From assembly GCA_031629035.1 (NCBI GenBank), contig JAVLUG010000006.1:56729-120728 (forward strand): DNA of 64,000 nucleotides, in the 5' to 3' direction. This DNA comes from MVYY01 sp012517575. GTDB taxonomy: Bacteria > Bacteroidota > Bacteroidia > Bacteroidales > Paludibacteraceae. Shown here piece after piece: positions 52,179 to 60,935 of this stretch. The notes under the pieces were generated by a model. It was not told the DNA's origin. It worked only from the letters and a program-made list of their open reading frames with translations, and did not search any database. A program made the position numbers and the translations under genes. The stretch's first letter is position 1, and each line of letters begins with the position of its first letter.

Positions 52179-52589
52179 ATGATATTTCAAACAGAGATAA
52201 CGCTTCAATCATATCGTAAAGGATTTCATTTGATAACGCGGGAAATTTTACAACATTTACCTGCCCTACCCGAAAAAGGATTACTTCATCTTTTTCTGAA
52301 ACATACCTCTGCTGGCTTAACCATCAACGAAAATGCCGATCCTGATGTTCAAAAGGATATGTTTGAAATTTTTAATCGTTTGGTGCCTGAAAATCAACCT
52401 TATTATGAACACACCCTGGAAGGTAGCGACGATATGCCCGCACATGCCAAAAGCACTCTTACCGGCGTCAGTTTGCTTATCCCCATTACCAACGGACATT
52501 TGAATCTGGGAATCTGGCAAGGAATTTATCTTTGCGAATTCAGAAACAGAGGCGGGAATCGCACATTGGTAGCTACTATCATCAGTTAA
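52179..52589 (+). CDS. YjbQ/UPF0047 family protein
   Basis: This 136-residue protein has the complete UPF0047 pattern: FHLITREILQHL near the N-terminus, LFLKHTSAGLTINENADPDVQKDM (about 45-68), HTLEGSDDMPAHAKSTLTGVSLLIPITNGHLNLGIWQGIYLCEFRNRG (about 86-129), with the conserved His and Asp residues. E. coli YjbQ can act as a weak thiamine-phosphate synthase; the true role is not clear. It could be co-transcribed with the HPPK-like gene. Confidence 0.93.
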   Translation: MIFQTEITLQSYRKGFHLITREILQHLPALPEKGLLHLFLKHTSAGLTINENADPDVQKDMFEIFNRLVPENQPYYEHTLEGSDDMPAHAKSTLTGVSLLIPITNGHLNLGIWQGIYLCEFRNRGGNRTLVATIIS

Positions 52590-53017
52590 ACCCAGATTAC
52601 GCATTCAAAAATATTAAACATCATTTCTGCAACTTAATGAACTATGTAACTTAACGTGAGTTCGGTATAACGATTTACCTGTTTTAATCATATAAAAATT
52701 TGATAATTAAGTTGATAATTAATAAGATAATAAGGTTTATTCTTGTTGTTGATTAACGTTACTAAGGTTTAATTAAAATAACGGGGTTCTTTTCTGAATA
52801 TAATGACCTTATTTGAAACAACTAACCTTCGTAACATGTGAATAACTCCTTTTCATCAACCTTATTACCTTATTTATAATTGCTTGTATAATATTCATCT
52901 TCATCTATCGAACTCACGGTAACTTACTCATTATAAACAATTAGGCTAAATTCTGAACTTTATAGACTGATTTACAATTAATTTTAACCGTGATTTTTCT
53001 AATACTGAATCTGGGTT
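52589..53017. repeat. Palindromic MITE-like element with nested inverted repeats
   Basis: The 560-base gap between the YjbQ gene and proS holds three nested inverted repeats: outer AACCCAGATT (52589-52598) with AATCTGGGTT (53008-53017); middle CGTGAGTTCG (52655-52664) with CGAACTCACG (52909-52918), 19 of 22 over the wider arm; inner AATAAGATAATAAGGTT (52721-52737) with its complement at 52858-52874, 16 of 17. No reading frame lies within. The layout suits a miniature inverted-repeat transposable element or nested remnants; family membership is unknown. Confidence 0.65.
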
Positions 53018-53056
53018 AAACCTAATATTGGAAGCAATTAAGTTGCAAATTTTGAT

Positions 53057-53064
53057 TAACTTTG
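53057..53064 (+). promoter_or_regulatory. Putative -7 box of proS
   Basis: TAACTTTG matches TAnnTTTG 86 bases before the proS ATG. No TTTG is found at the expected -33 position. Confidence 0.4.
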
Positions 53065-53149
53065 CACTCCGAAATTTTTTCGGAAAAACAATCCTTCATA
53101 ACAACAAATATTTTCTTTTCAAAAGAAGAAATATCTTTATACGCAAATT

Positions 53150-54631
53150 ATGGGAAAAGAACTTAAAGAATTGACATCACGTTCGGAAAACTATTCACAG
53201 TGGTACAATGATTTGGTGATAAAAGCCGATTTGGCAGAAAATTCTTCAGTAAGAGGGTGTATGGTTATTAAACCCTACGGCTACGCCATTTGGGAAAAAA
53301 TACAATCAGAACTCGACAGAAAATTCAAGGAAACAGGGCATGTTAATGCATATTTTCCATTGTTTATTCCCAAATCTTATTTAAGTCGGGAAGCTGAACA
53401 CGTGGAAGGTTTTGCCAAAGAATGTGCTGTTGTAACACATCATCGTCTGAAATCCGACCCCGAAGGTAATGGATTGATAGTGGATCCTGAAGCCAAACTG
53501 GAAGAGGAATTGATTGTGAGACCTACATCAGAAACCATAATTTGGAGTACTTATAAAAACTGGATTCAGTCGTACCGAGATTTGCCGATATTAATCAACC
53601 AATGGGCAAATGTAGTACGTTGGGAAATGCGCACAAGGCTGTTTTTGCGTACAGCAGAATTTTTGTGGCAAGAAGGCCACACGGCTCACGCTACGGAAGC
53701 TGAAGCTTTGGAAGAAGCAAAAAAAATGCTGAATGTTTATGCAGATTTTGTTGAAAATTTCATGGCAATTCCTGTTGTGAAAGGCGTGAAATCGCCCAAT
53801 GAACGTTTTGCAGGAGCTTTGGAAACCTTCTGTATCGAAGCGCTGATGCAAGATGGAAAAGCTCTTCAGGCAGGGACTTCCCATTTTTTGGGACAAAATT
53901 TTGCGAAAGCTTTTGATGTTACTTTTGTTGATAAAAACAACAAACAGGATTATGTTTGGGCCACTTCTTGGGGAGTTTCCACTCGACTTATCGGAGCGCT
54001 CATCATGGCTCACTCCGACGATAACGGCTTGGTTTTGCCACCAACGCTTGCGCCTCATCAAGTGGTTATTGTTCCCATTTACAAACAACCCGAACAACTT
54101 GCGGCGATTACCGAACAGGCAGAAAAAATTATGAATTTGTTGAAAAAGGCAGGAATCTCTGTGAAATATGATGATGACGACACAAAAAAACCGGGTTGGA
54201 AATTTGCCGAATACGAATTGAAGGGCGTCCCTGTAAGATTGGCTATTGGCGCACGAGATTTAGAAAACAATACGGTGGAAGTAGCACGTCGGGATACCTT
54301 AACAAAAACAACTGTTTCGGCTGATAATATTGAAATTTACGTTTCTGAACTTCTGGCTGAAATTCAGAAAAATATTTACCAAAAGGCTTTTGACTTCAGG
54401 ACTTCGGTTACAAGGGAAGTAAATTCGTATGAAGAATTTAAGGTAGAAATAGAAAAGGGCGGATTTTTACTTTGCCATTGGGATGGCACCCCGGAAACAG
54501 AAGAAAAAATCAAGGAAGAAACCAAAGCCACCATTCGGTGCATTCCCTTGGAAGGAGACCAAACTCCGGGAGTGTGCATGGTGACCGGCAAACCATCCAA
54601 ACAAAGAGTGATTTTTGCCAGAGCTTACTGA
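53150..54631 (+). CDS. proS: Prolyl-tRNA synthetase, archaeal/eukaryotic-like type
   Basis: ProRS charges tRNA-Pro. The 493-residue protein is of the short form without the bacterial editing insertion. Class II motif 1/2 are seen in GCMVIKPYGYAIWEKIQSELDRKFKETGHVNAYFPLFIP (about 37-75), RPTSETIIWSTYKNWIQSYRDLPILINQWANVVRWEMRTRLFLRTAEFLWQEGHTAHAT (about 124-182), and motif 3 near GVSTRLIGALIMAHSDDNGLVLPP (about 277-300), then the anticodon-binding domain (about 305-405) and a C-terminal zinc-type domain ending in FARAY. Complete; starts 52 bases beyond the predicted promoter region. Confidence 0.97.
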   Translation: MGKELKELTSRSENYSQWYNDLVIKADLAENSSVRGCMVIKPYGYAIWEKIQSELDRKFKETGHVNAYFPLFIPKSYLSREAEHVEGFAKECAVVTHHRLKSDPEGNGLIVDPEAKLEEELIVRPTSETIIWSTYKNWIQSYRDLPILINQWANVVRWEMRTRLFLRTAEFLWQEGHTAHATEAEALEEAKKMLNVYADFVENFMAIPVVKGVKSPNERFAGALETFCIEALMQDGKALQAGTSHFLGQNFAKAFDVTFVDKNNKQDYVWATSWGVSTRLIGALIMAHSDDNGLVLPPTLAPHQVVIVPIYKQPEQLAAITEQAEKIMNLLKKAGISVKYDDDDTKKPGWKFAEYELKGVPVRLAIGARDLENNTVEVARRDTLTKTTVSADNIEIYVSELLAEIQKNIYQKAFDFRTSVTREVNSYEEFKVEIEKGGFLLCHWDGTPETEEKIKEETKATIRCIPLEGDQTPGVCMVTGKPSKQRVIFARAY

Positions 54632-54637
54632 AAAAAA

Positions 54638-55315
54638 TCAGTTTTCTATTAGTTGTTCTTTTTCAAAACGCATAATGCGTCCGGGATATTTCTCCACCCA
54701 AGTCATATTGTGAGTGGCCATTACTACTGTGGTATCGGATGAGCGGCAAATTTCATAAAGTAGCTGCACCAATTCATTTCCGGTTTCGGGATCGAGATTA
54801 CCTGTCGGTTCATCAGCCAAAATCATTTCGGGAGAATTGAGTAAAGCTCGAGCAATAACTATACGTTGCTGTTCGCCGCCGGAAAGTTGATGAGGCATTT
54901 TATAACTTTTGTTCTGCATTCCAACCTGCAACAATGCAGCTTCAATCTGTTCATCTATGGCTTGATTGTCTTTCCAGCCGGTAGCTTTCAACACAAATTC
55001 GAGATTATCGTGTACAGTCCGATCGGTGAGCAACTGAAAGTCTTGAAAAACGATGCCGATTTTTCGTCTCAAAAAAGGAATTTCATTGTATTTTAAATTT
55101 CTCAAATCATAATTTAAAACACCTGCTGAACCGGAAGCAATTGGCACTTCTCCATAAAACGATTTTAAAAGAGAACTTTTCCCGCTTCCAACCTTTCCCA
55201 GCAAATAGATAAATTCACCGGAATATATTTCGAGCTGAAGATCTTTCAAAACCAGCATTTCCTGCTGATATAGATCAACATCGACATATTTAACCAATAA
55301 TTTTTTTGTCATCAT
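54638..55315 (-). CDS. ftsE: Cell-division ABC ATPase FtsE
   Basis: FtsE pairs with the membrane protein FtsX to activate peptidoglycan hydrolases at the septum. The 225-residue ATPase has Walker A GKVGSGKSS (40-48, with Gly-Lys-Val in place of the usual Gly-Pro/Ser), the FtsE-specific Q-loop VFQDFQLLTDRTVHDNLEFVL (about 88-108), the signature LSGGEQQR (about 143-150) and Walker B MILADEPTGNLDPETG. The ftsX gene is not adjacent. It lies convergent to proS with 6 bases between, and hisIE follows upstream on the same strand 6 bases away. Confidence 0.93.
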   Translation of the reverse strand: MMTKKLLVKYVDVDLYQQEMLVLKDLQLEIYSGEFIYLLGKVGSGKSSLLKSFYGEVPIASGSAGVLNYDLRNLKYNEIPFLRRKIGIVFQDFQLLTDRTVHDNLEFVLKATGWKDNQAIDEQIEAALLQVGMQNKSYKMPHQLSGGEQQRIVIARALLNSPEMILADEPTGNLDPETGNELVQLLYEICRSSDTTVVMATHNMTWVEKYPGRIMRFEKEQLIEN

Positions 55316-55321
55316 TCTTAC

Positions 55322-55915
55322 TTATTTGTGGCGTCTTTTCAATTCTTTGCCAATATCGTCGAGCGAATATCCCTTAGAAGTAAGTAAAACAATAAGATGA
55401 TAAATTAAGTCGGAAGCTTCATAAATAAAGCCTTCATCTGTTCCGTTTACTGCTTCAATCACTGTTTCCACAGCCTCCTCTCCAACTTTCTGAGCCATGC
55501 GGTTCACACCACTCTTAAACAGCGAAGTCGTATAAGAACCTTCAGGCATTTCCTGGTATCTTTTCTTGATAAAATTCTGCAAATAATTGATAAAACTAAA
55601 ATCTCCCTGATTGATTTCTCCCCAACAAGTGTCATTGCCGGTGTGGCAAACAGGCCCCGATGGATGGACTTTCACAAGCAATGTATCGTTGTCGCAATCG
55701 GGTGTAATGGACACAAGGTTTAAAAAATTTCCGCTCTCCTCCCCTTTTGTCCACAAACGTTTTTTGCTGCGGCTAAAAAAAGTTACTTTTCCCGTTGCCA
55801 ATGTTTTTTCGAGCGCTTCTTCATTCATAAACCCCAGCATCAAGACTTTGGAAGTCCCTTCATCTTGAATAATGGCAGGAACCAGTCCGCCCATTTTTTG
55901 AAAATCTAAATTCAT
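55322..55915 (-). CDS. hisIE: Bifunctional phosphoribosyl-AMP cyclohydrolase / phosphoribosyl-ATP pyrophosphatase HisIE
   Basis: HisIE catalyses the second and third steps of histidine synthesis. The 197-residue fusion has HisI (about 1-105: VLMLGFMNEEALEKTLATGKVTFFSRSKKRLWTKGEESGNFL, then DCDNDTLLVKVHPSGPVCHTGNDTCW with the zinc-binding Asp/Cys) and HisE (about 108-197: LQNFIKKRYQEMPEGSYTTSLFKSGVNRMAQKVGEEAVETVIEA). The two halves are both complete. Other his genes are not in view. It is transcribed with ftsE just downstream (6-base gap). Confidence 0.97.
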   Translation of the reverse strand: MNLDFQKMGGLVPAIIQDEGTSKVLMLGFMNEEALEKTLATGKVTFFSRSKKRLWTKGEESGNFLNLVSITPDCDNDTLLVKVHPSGPVCHTGNDTCWGEINQGDFSFINYLQNFIKKRYQEMPEGSYTTSLFKSGVNRMAQKVGEEAVETVIEAVNGTDEGFIYEASDLIYHLIVLLTSKGYSLDDIGKELKRRHK

Positions 55916-56026
55916 GTTGTCAAAATTTTGTTTTGAATTTATAGCAAGCGAAAGTACAAAAAAAATCCCAAAAACCTAAAGAGTATTTTGGGAAAATATA
56001 TTTTAGTTGAAATTATGGCAAGTCGA

Positions 56027-57064
56027 TTACATCAAAACAATATTTAATTTTTTACATTCCTGCTGAATTTCATCTGGCCAGATACTTGACTGAATTTCGC
56101 CAATGTGGGCTTTTCGGAGAAAAAACATGCAAAGTCGCGACTGTCCGATACCTCCACCAATGGAAAGGGGTAATTTTCCTTCCATGAGTGATTTGTGGAA
56201 ATACAACTGTAATCTTTCCTGCTTCCCTTCCATTTCCAACTGACGAAGTAAAGCATCGCTATCTACCCGAATGCCCATTGAAGAAATTTCAAAAGCCATT
56301 TCGAGAACCGGATTCCAAAGAATAATATCCCCATTAAGGCCAGGCAGACCATTTTCGGCAATCGTTGACCAGTCGTCATAATCGGGAGCACGACCATCGT
56401 GTTTTTTCCCATCTCCCAACTTTCCGCCAATACCAATGACAAAAATAGCTTTGTGAATTTTGGCAAACTCGTTTTCTCTTTCTTTCGGAGAAAGCTCAGG
56501 GTACATTTGACGAAGCTCTTCAGCATGAATAAAGACTATATCGGAAGGCAGACATGGTTGAATTTGAGGAAAACTTTCCCAAACCAAATATTCCGTTCGC
56601 AAAAAAGTAGCATAAATACGACGTACAATGTCTTTCAGAAAGTCCAAATTTCTTTCTTCACGGCTCATTACTCTTTCCCAGTCCCACTGATCGACATACA
56701 AGGAATGCAGATTTCCCAGCTCTTCGTCTGCCCGAATGGCATTCATATCGGTATAAATACCATAGCCGTTTTGGATTCCGTAATTGGCCAAAGCCAACCT
56801 TTTCCATTTTGCCAACGAATGAACAACTTCTGCAGTGGCATCGTTCATATCTTTGATGGGAAAACTTACAGCGCGTTCCACGCCGTTTAAATCGTCATTT
56901 ATACCCGTATTCTTGAGAACAAAAAGAGGGGCTGTTACCCGGCGCAAACGCAATTCGGAAGAGAGATTCGACTGAAAAAAATCTTTAATTTTTTTTATGC
57001 CCAACTCGGTTTGCTGCAAGTCGAGTAAAGGTTGATAATTTTGAGGTCGAATAAAATAGCTCAT
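56027..57064 (-). CDS. asnA: Aspartate-ammonia ligase
   Basis: AsnA makes asparagine from aspartate, ammonia and ATP. I set the start at ATG 57064 (MSYFIRPQNYQPLLDLQQTELGIKKIKDFF, the conserved family N-terminus), giving 345 residues. The in-frame Met at 57202 lies upstream of the -7 box (TATCTTTG on the minus strand, 57124-57131) and would add 46 unconserved residues. Class II aaRS-like motifs are seen in RRVTAPLFVLKNTGINDDLNG (about 40-60), MNAIRADEELGNLHSLYVDQWDWERV (about 105-130), and the C-terminal SIGGGIGQSRLCMFFLRKAHIGEIQSSIW. Confidence 0.96.
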   Translation of the reverse strand: MSYFIRPQNYQPLLDLQQTELGIKKIKDFFQSNLSSELRLRRVTAPLFVLKNTGINDDLNGVERAVSFPIKDMNDATAEVVHSLAKWKRLALANYGIQNGYGIYTDMNAIRADEELGNLHSLYVDQWDWERVMSREERNLDFLKDIVRRIYATFLRTEYLVWESFPQIQPCLPSDIVFIHAEELRQMYPELSPKERENEFAKIHKAIFVIGIGGKLGDGKKHDGRAPDYDDWSTIAENGLPGLNGDIILWNPVLEMAFEISSMGIRVDSDALLRQLEMEGKQERLQLYFHKSLMEGKLPLSIGGGIGQSRLCMFFLRKAHIGEIQSSIWPDEIQQECKKLNIVLM

Positions 57065-57123
57065 ATTTTTATTTATTTGCTGATTGTCGGTAAAATGTTC
57101 TATTGTTTTAAAAAATAAAGGAG

Positions 57124-57131
57124 CAAAGATA
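57124..57131 (-). promoter_or_regulatory. -7 box supporting the asnA start
   Basis: The minus strand reads TATCTTTG 60 bases upstream of the asnA ATG at 57064. This makes the longer in-frame start at 57202 unlikely. The stretch 57132-57425 beyond it holds only AT-rich sequence and a -7-like TAACTTTG at 57385-57392 for the NUDIX gene. Confidence 0.5.
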
Positions 57132-57425
57132 ATCATTCCTTGTCGATTTTTTGGGCCGGAAAAATAGCAGATTAGAACAAAAAAGTTGACAACAAAATAC
57201 AATTTGCTGATAATAAATAAATTACAAATTAATTTTTTGATAAAAACTGATTGTTAAAAAATCAAAATCTATCAATTATCGTCATTTTTATTTACAATGG
57301 TACAGCAAAAATAGAATATTCATAAAAAATAGACATGCAATTTGCTATTTTATGAACAAAACTATCAAATACAATAATTTTGATTAACTTTGAAAATAAA
57401 TCTGAAAAAGAAAAGTAACTGAAAC

Positions 57426-57935
57426 ATGAAAACGGAATATTTTCCTATAGTGAACGAAAAAGGAGAAATTATCGGAAAGGAAAGCAGGGAAAAATGTCAT
57501 AGCGGAACTTTTTTATTGCATCCGGTTGTTCATCTCCACGTTTTAAATTCAAACAATGAAATTTATCTGCAAAAAAGAGCTGAAAACAAAGACATTCAAC
57601 CTGGCAAATGGGACACCTCTGTAGGCGGACATGTAAATTATGGTGAAGCAATAGAAGAAGCGCTAAAAAGAGAAGCTTTTGAAGAATTGGGCATGGATGA
57701 ATTCGAACCCGTATTTCTTTATCGTTACATCTACACTTCGGAAGTTGAATCCGAACTGGTCTACAGTTATTTCACTTATTATGATAAAACCATTACTCAC
57801 TCGAAGGATGAAATAAGCGAAGGAAGATTTTGGAAAGATGAAGAAATTGAACAATTACTGGGAAAAGGCAGATTTACGCCTAACTTTGAATACGAATGGC
57901 AAAAGTGGAAAGAATGGAAAACGAAAAACAAATAA
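57426..57935 (+). CDS. NUDIX hydrolase (Idi-like)
   Basis: This 169-residue NUDIX protein has the catalytic box GGHVNYGEAIEEALKREAFEELG (about 67-89; GX5EX7REUXEELG). The N-terminus (EYFPIVNEKGEIIGKESREKCHSGTFLLHPVVHLHVLNSNNEIYLQKRAENKD) resembles IPP isomerase-like NUDIX proteins. The substrate cannot be told; related proteins hydrolyse nucleoside or isoprenoid diphosphates. A -7-like box is upstream. It ends 122 bases before the GH97 gene and is on the same strand. Confidence 0.9.
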   Translation: MKTEYFPIVNEKGEIIGKESREKCHSGTFLLHPVVHLHVLNSNNEIYLQKRAENKDIQPGKWDTSVGGHVNYGEAIEEALKREAFEELGMDEFEPVFLYRYIYTSEVESELVYSYFTYYDKTITHSKDEISEGRFWKDEEIEQLLGKGRFTPNFEYEWQKWKEWKTKNK

Positions 57936-57942
57936 TTTTATA

Positions 57943-57952
57943 CAAACGTTTG
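57943..57952. promoter_or_regulatory. Short palindrome upstream of the GH97 gene
   Basis: CAAACGTTTG is a perfect 10-bp palindrome with a central CG, the half-site layout of LacI/PurR-type operators. It lies 106 bases before the GH97 start and before a -7-like TAATTTTG (58009-58016). A 10-bp palindrome can arise by chance, so this is weak. Confidence 0.25.
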
Positions 57953-58008
57953 CAATTATTTTTTGTAAAATTTTGATTCTTAATTTATCAATCTTCGAGA
58001 GAAACTGT

Positions 58009-58016
58009 TAATTTTG
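58009..58016 (+). promoter_or_regulatory. Putative -7 box of the GH97 gene
   Basis: TAATTTTG matches TAnnTTTG 42 bases before the start; no good -33 TTTG was found. Confidence 0.4.
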
Positions 58017-58057
58017 CTTATTCATAAAATTATCCCATTTTTTAATTCGATCTACCC

Positions 58058-60202
58058 ATGAAAAAGAAAATTTTATTTTCAGCGCTAATTATTTTTCCTG
58101 TTTTCTACACATTACATGCTGCCACATTACTTTCACCCAACAAAAATTTTCGTCTCGAATTTCAATTAACACCAGCCGGCGAACCTGAATACAGTTTTTT
58201 TTACAAGGAAAAACAAGTAATTCTCCCATCGAAAATGGGTTTTGAATTAAAAAATATGCCCTCATTACTGAATGGTTTTGAGATTCAGAAAGTCGATACA
58301 AGTTCTGTTGATGAAACATGGGAACCGGTTTGGGGAGAAGTACGTCAAATCAGAAATCATTACAACGAAATGTTGGTTTCTCTCGAACAAAAAGCCACCC
58401 AACGGAACATGAAAATTCGCTTTCGCCTTTTTGACGACGGTTTGGGATTTCGTTACGAATTCGATAAGCAGCCAAATTTGAGTTACTTCCAAATTAGGGA
58501 CGAATTTACTCAATTTGCATTGACAGGCGACCACAAAACATTTTGGATACCTGGCGATTATGATACAAATGAATATTATTATACCACCACGAAACTTTCG
58601 GAAGTAGATGCCTCAAAAGTGGATGGAAGCGGCATAGGAACACACGGATATTTTGCCAAAAACGCCGTGCAAAGTCCATTAATGATGAAAACAAATAATG
58701 GATTGTATATCAATATTTTTGAGGCTGCATTGGTTGATTATCCTGCCATGCAACTTATTATCGATCAAAAAAAACTGATATTGACTTCTTCACTGGTTCC
58801 CAGCGCTGTGGGAGTAAAAGCCTTTATGCAAACTCCACAAAATACGCCGTGGCGCACCATTATTGTAAGCGACAAAGCAACCGACATTCTGGCTTCAAAA
58901 ATGATTTTAAACCTGAACGAACCCTGTAAAATTAAAGATACCGATTTTATAAAACCGCAAAAATTTATTGGTATTTGGTGGGCTATGCATGTTCCCGACA
59001 AATGGTCGTGGGATTACGCTCATGCGCCCAACATAAAGCTGAAAGATACCGATTGGAATGCTTTAACGCCTCTTCCACAACACGGAGCCAAAACGGAAAA
59101 TGTTAAAAGATACGTTGATTTTGCAGCTGCTAATGGGATACCGAGTGTATTGGTAGAAGGATGGAATGTTGGTTGGGAAGACTGGAACGGCAACTGGAAA
59201 GAAGAAGTTTTCGATTTTGTAACTCCTTATCCTGATTTCAATGTGAAAGAAATTCACCGATATGCTGCTTCCAAAGGAGTGAAAATCATTATGCATCACG
59301 AAACTTCTGCTTCAGTGACCAATTATGAACGGAGATTGGACAAAGCGATTGAGTTTATGAAAGAGAACGGTTACGAAGCTGTAAAAACAGGATATGTTGG
59401 CAGAATTATTCCGCGTGGAGAATATCACGATGGCCAATGGATGGTAAATCATTATATTCGGGTAGCAGAAAAAATGGCAGAAAACAAAATTATGCTCGAT
59501 GCTCACGAACCGGTCAGACCAACGGGATTGCACCGGACTTATCCCAATTGGATGGCATGCGAGGCAGCCAGAGGAAACGAATTCAACGCATGGAGTGCAG
59601 GCAATCCGCCCGAACATGAAACCATTCTTCCTTTTACCCGCTTAATGGGAGGTCCGATGGACTATACGCCGGGAATTTTTGAAATCAAAATGAGTTACTA
59701 TCAGCCGGGCAATTCCTGTCAGGTGCATACAACACTGGCAAAGCAACTGGCACTCTATGTAACCATGTACAGTCCTTTGCAAATGGCTGCCGATTTACCC
59801 GAGAATTACGAAAAAAGAATGGATGCTTTTCAGTTTATCAAGGATGTGGCAGTAGATTGGGACGACACGAAATATATTGAAGCTGAACCGGGCGATTATG
59901 TTACAATTGCACGCAAAGCAAAAAACAGTGACGACTGGTTTGTAGGAGCCATAACCGATGAAAATGCACGAATTGCCTTAATTCCATTTGACTTTTTGGA
60001 TGCAAAACAATGGTACGTTGCCACTATTTATGGTGATGCAGCTAATGCCGATTGGAAAGAAAATCCGATGGCTTATCGAATTCAAAAGTTTCTGGTCAAT
60101 TCAAAAAGCGTTTTAAAACAACAACTCGCTCCGGGCGGCGGTGCAGCCATTAGCCTGAAAAAAGCCACAAAAGAAGAAATAAAACGATTGAAAAAATTGT
60201 AA
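58058..60202 (+). CDS. Glycoside hydrolase family 97, SusB-like alpha-glucosidase
   Basis: GH97 enzymes release glucose or galactose from alpha-linked oligosaccharides in the periplasm. The 714-residue protein has a signal peptide (MKKKILFSALIIFPVFYTLHA), an N-terminal beta-sandwich (about 25-300: NFRLEFQLTPAGEPEYSFFYKEKQVILPSKMG), a (beta/alpha)8 barrel (about 310-590) and a C-terminal sandwich. In the barrel the GVKIIMHHETSAS segment holds the Glu of the SusB-type (inverting) subgroup, and LDAHEPVRPTG with ARGNEFNAW hold the further acidic residues. A retaining (Asp nucleophile) enzyme is thus less likely. It lies outside a classical susCD cluster, with no susC/D gene in view. Confidence 0.94.
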   Translation: MKKKILFSALIIFPVFYTLHAATLLSPNKNFRLEFQLTPAGEPEYSFFYKEKQVILPSKMGFELKNMPSLLNGFEIQKVDTSSVDETWEPVWGEVRQIRNHYNEMLVSLEQKATQRNMKIRFRLFDDGLGFRYEFDKQPNLSYFQIRDEFTQFALTGDHKTFWIPGDYDTNEYYYTTTKLSEVDASKVDGSGIGTHGYFAKNAVQSPLMMKTNNGLYINIFEAALVDYPAMQLIIDQKKLILTSSLVPSAVGVKAFMQTPQNTPWRTIIVSDKATDILASKMILNLNEPCKIKDTDFIKPQKFIGIWWAMHVPDKWSWDYAHAPNIKLKDTDWNALTPLPQHGAKTENVKRYVDFAAANGIPSVLVEGWNVGWEDWNGNWKEEVFDFVTPYPDFNVKEIHRYAASKGVKIIMHHETSASVTNYERRLDKAIEFMKENGYEAVKTGYVGRIIPRGEYHDGQWMVNHYIRVAEKMAENKIMLDAHEPVRPTGLHRTYPNWMACEAARGNEFNAWSAGNPPEHETILPFTRLMGGPMDYTPGIFEIKMSYYQPGNSCQVHTTLAKQLALYVTMYSPLQMAADLPENYEKRMDAFQFIKDVAVDWDDTKYIEAEPGDYVTIARKAKNSDDWFVGAITDENARIALIPFDFLDAKQWYVATIYGDAANADWKENPMAYRIQKFLVNSKSVLKQQLAPGGGAAISLKKATKEEIKRLKKL

Positions 60203-60249
60203 TCTTTCTTTGTTTCGACAATATCAATAGTTCGTTAGAAAAAAATTAG

Positions 60250-60420
60250 CTATTGCGCAGCTTTCATGCCGAAATACAGAAGTTCTTCCACAAAGTGGTA
60301 ACTTTTTATGGTTTTAGGTTTTATACCGAAAGCCTCAATCAATCGATTCAACATAAAAATTTCCAATAAAAAGTCACGTTGCCATTTGTTGCGTGATAAA
60401 CCCCTTTCAAAGCGCTACTG
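60250..60420 (-). pseudogene. Possible C-terminal gene remnant
   Basis: Read on the minus strand, a 57-codon stretch (RFERGLSRNKWQRDFLLEIFMLNRL..., ending in GMKAAQ) is open, but a stop lies directly upstream and no start context is present. It looks like the truncated end of a lost gene. I do not recognise the family. The rest of the 733-base gap from 60203 to 60935 holds no other coding sign; it contains a GAACATGTTC palindrome near 60809 and a GTTGGGC at 60877-60883. Confidence 0.35.
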
Positions 60421-60935
60421 ACAATTGAATAAAAGGTGTTAACTTCCGTAAAAATCATACTTTATAAATTAGTTGAGCAATCTTTAAAAGAATACTGATT
60501 TTAGGTAGTTAACCAAATAAGATATAAGTTGTTTTAATGATCTCAATTAATTAAGTATAAATATAAAACAATATTGAATAATTGAAATTATTGTATAAAT
60601 TTGTCAGGGTTATGGTAAAGTTAACCCAAAATTGATGAAAACGAACAAAATAATAAATCAATGGACTTATAAAATGGTTGATGAAGAGAATGATCGTAAA
60701 ATAGCTTTCTGACGCCATAAGTAAAAAATGACAAGACATTCGTAAATGCAAATATTCCCTAAATAACACATACGGAAGTTGTACAATTATGGTGTAAATA
60801 TGATATTATGAACATGTTCAAAAACAAATAATGCCTGATATATCTATATGCGAACATGATGTTTCCATACGCAGATGTTGGGCGCAAGTGAAAAAAACAC
60901 TAGCACATTAATATTAATAACAAAAAAAATAAAAA

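Noticed and set aside
56399..56890. Plus-strand frame opposite asnA
   Set aside because: It is antisense to asnA codons, with no supporting motif.
60551..60769. 72-codon minus-strand frame rich in Phe, Ile and Tyr
   Set aside because: Its composition is that of random AT-rich DNA, with no signal peptide logic, start context or neighbour support.
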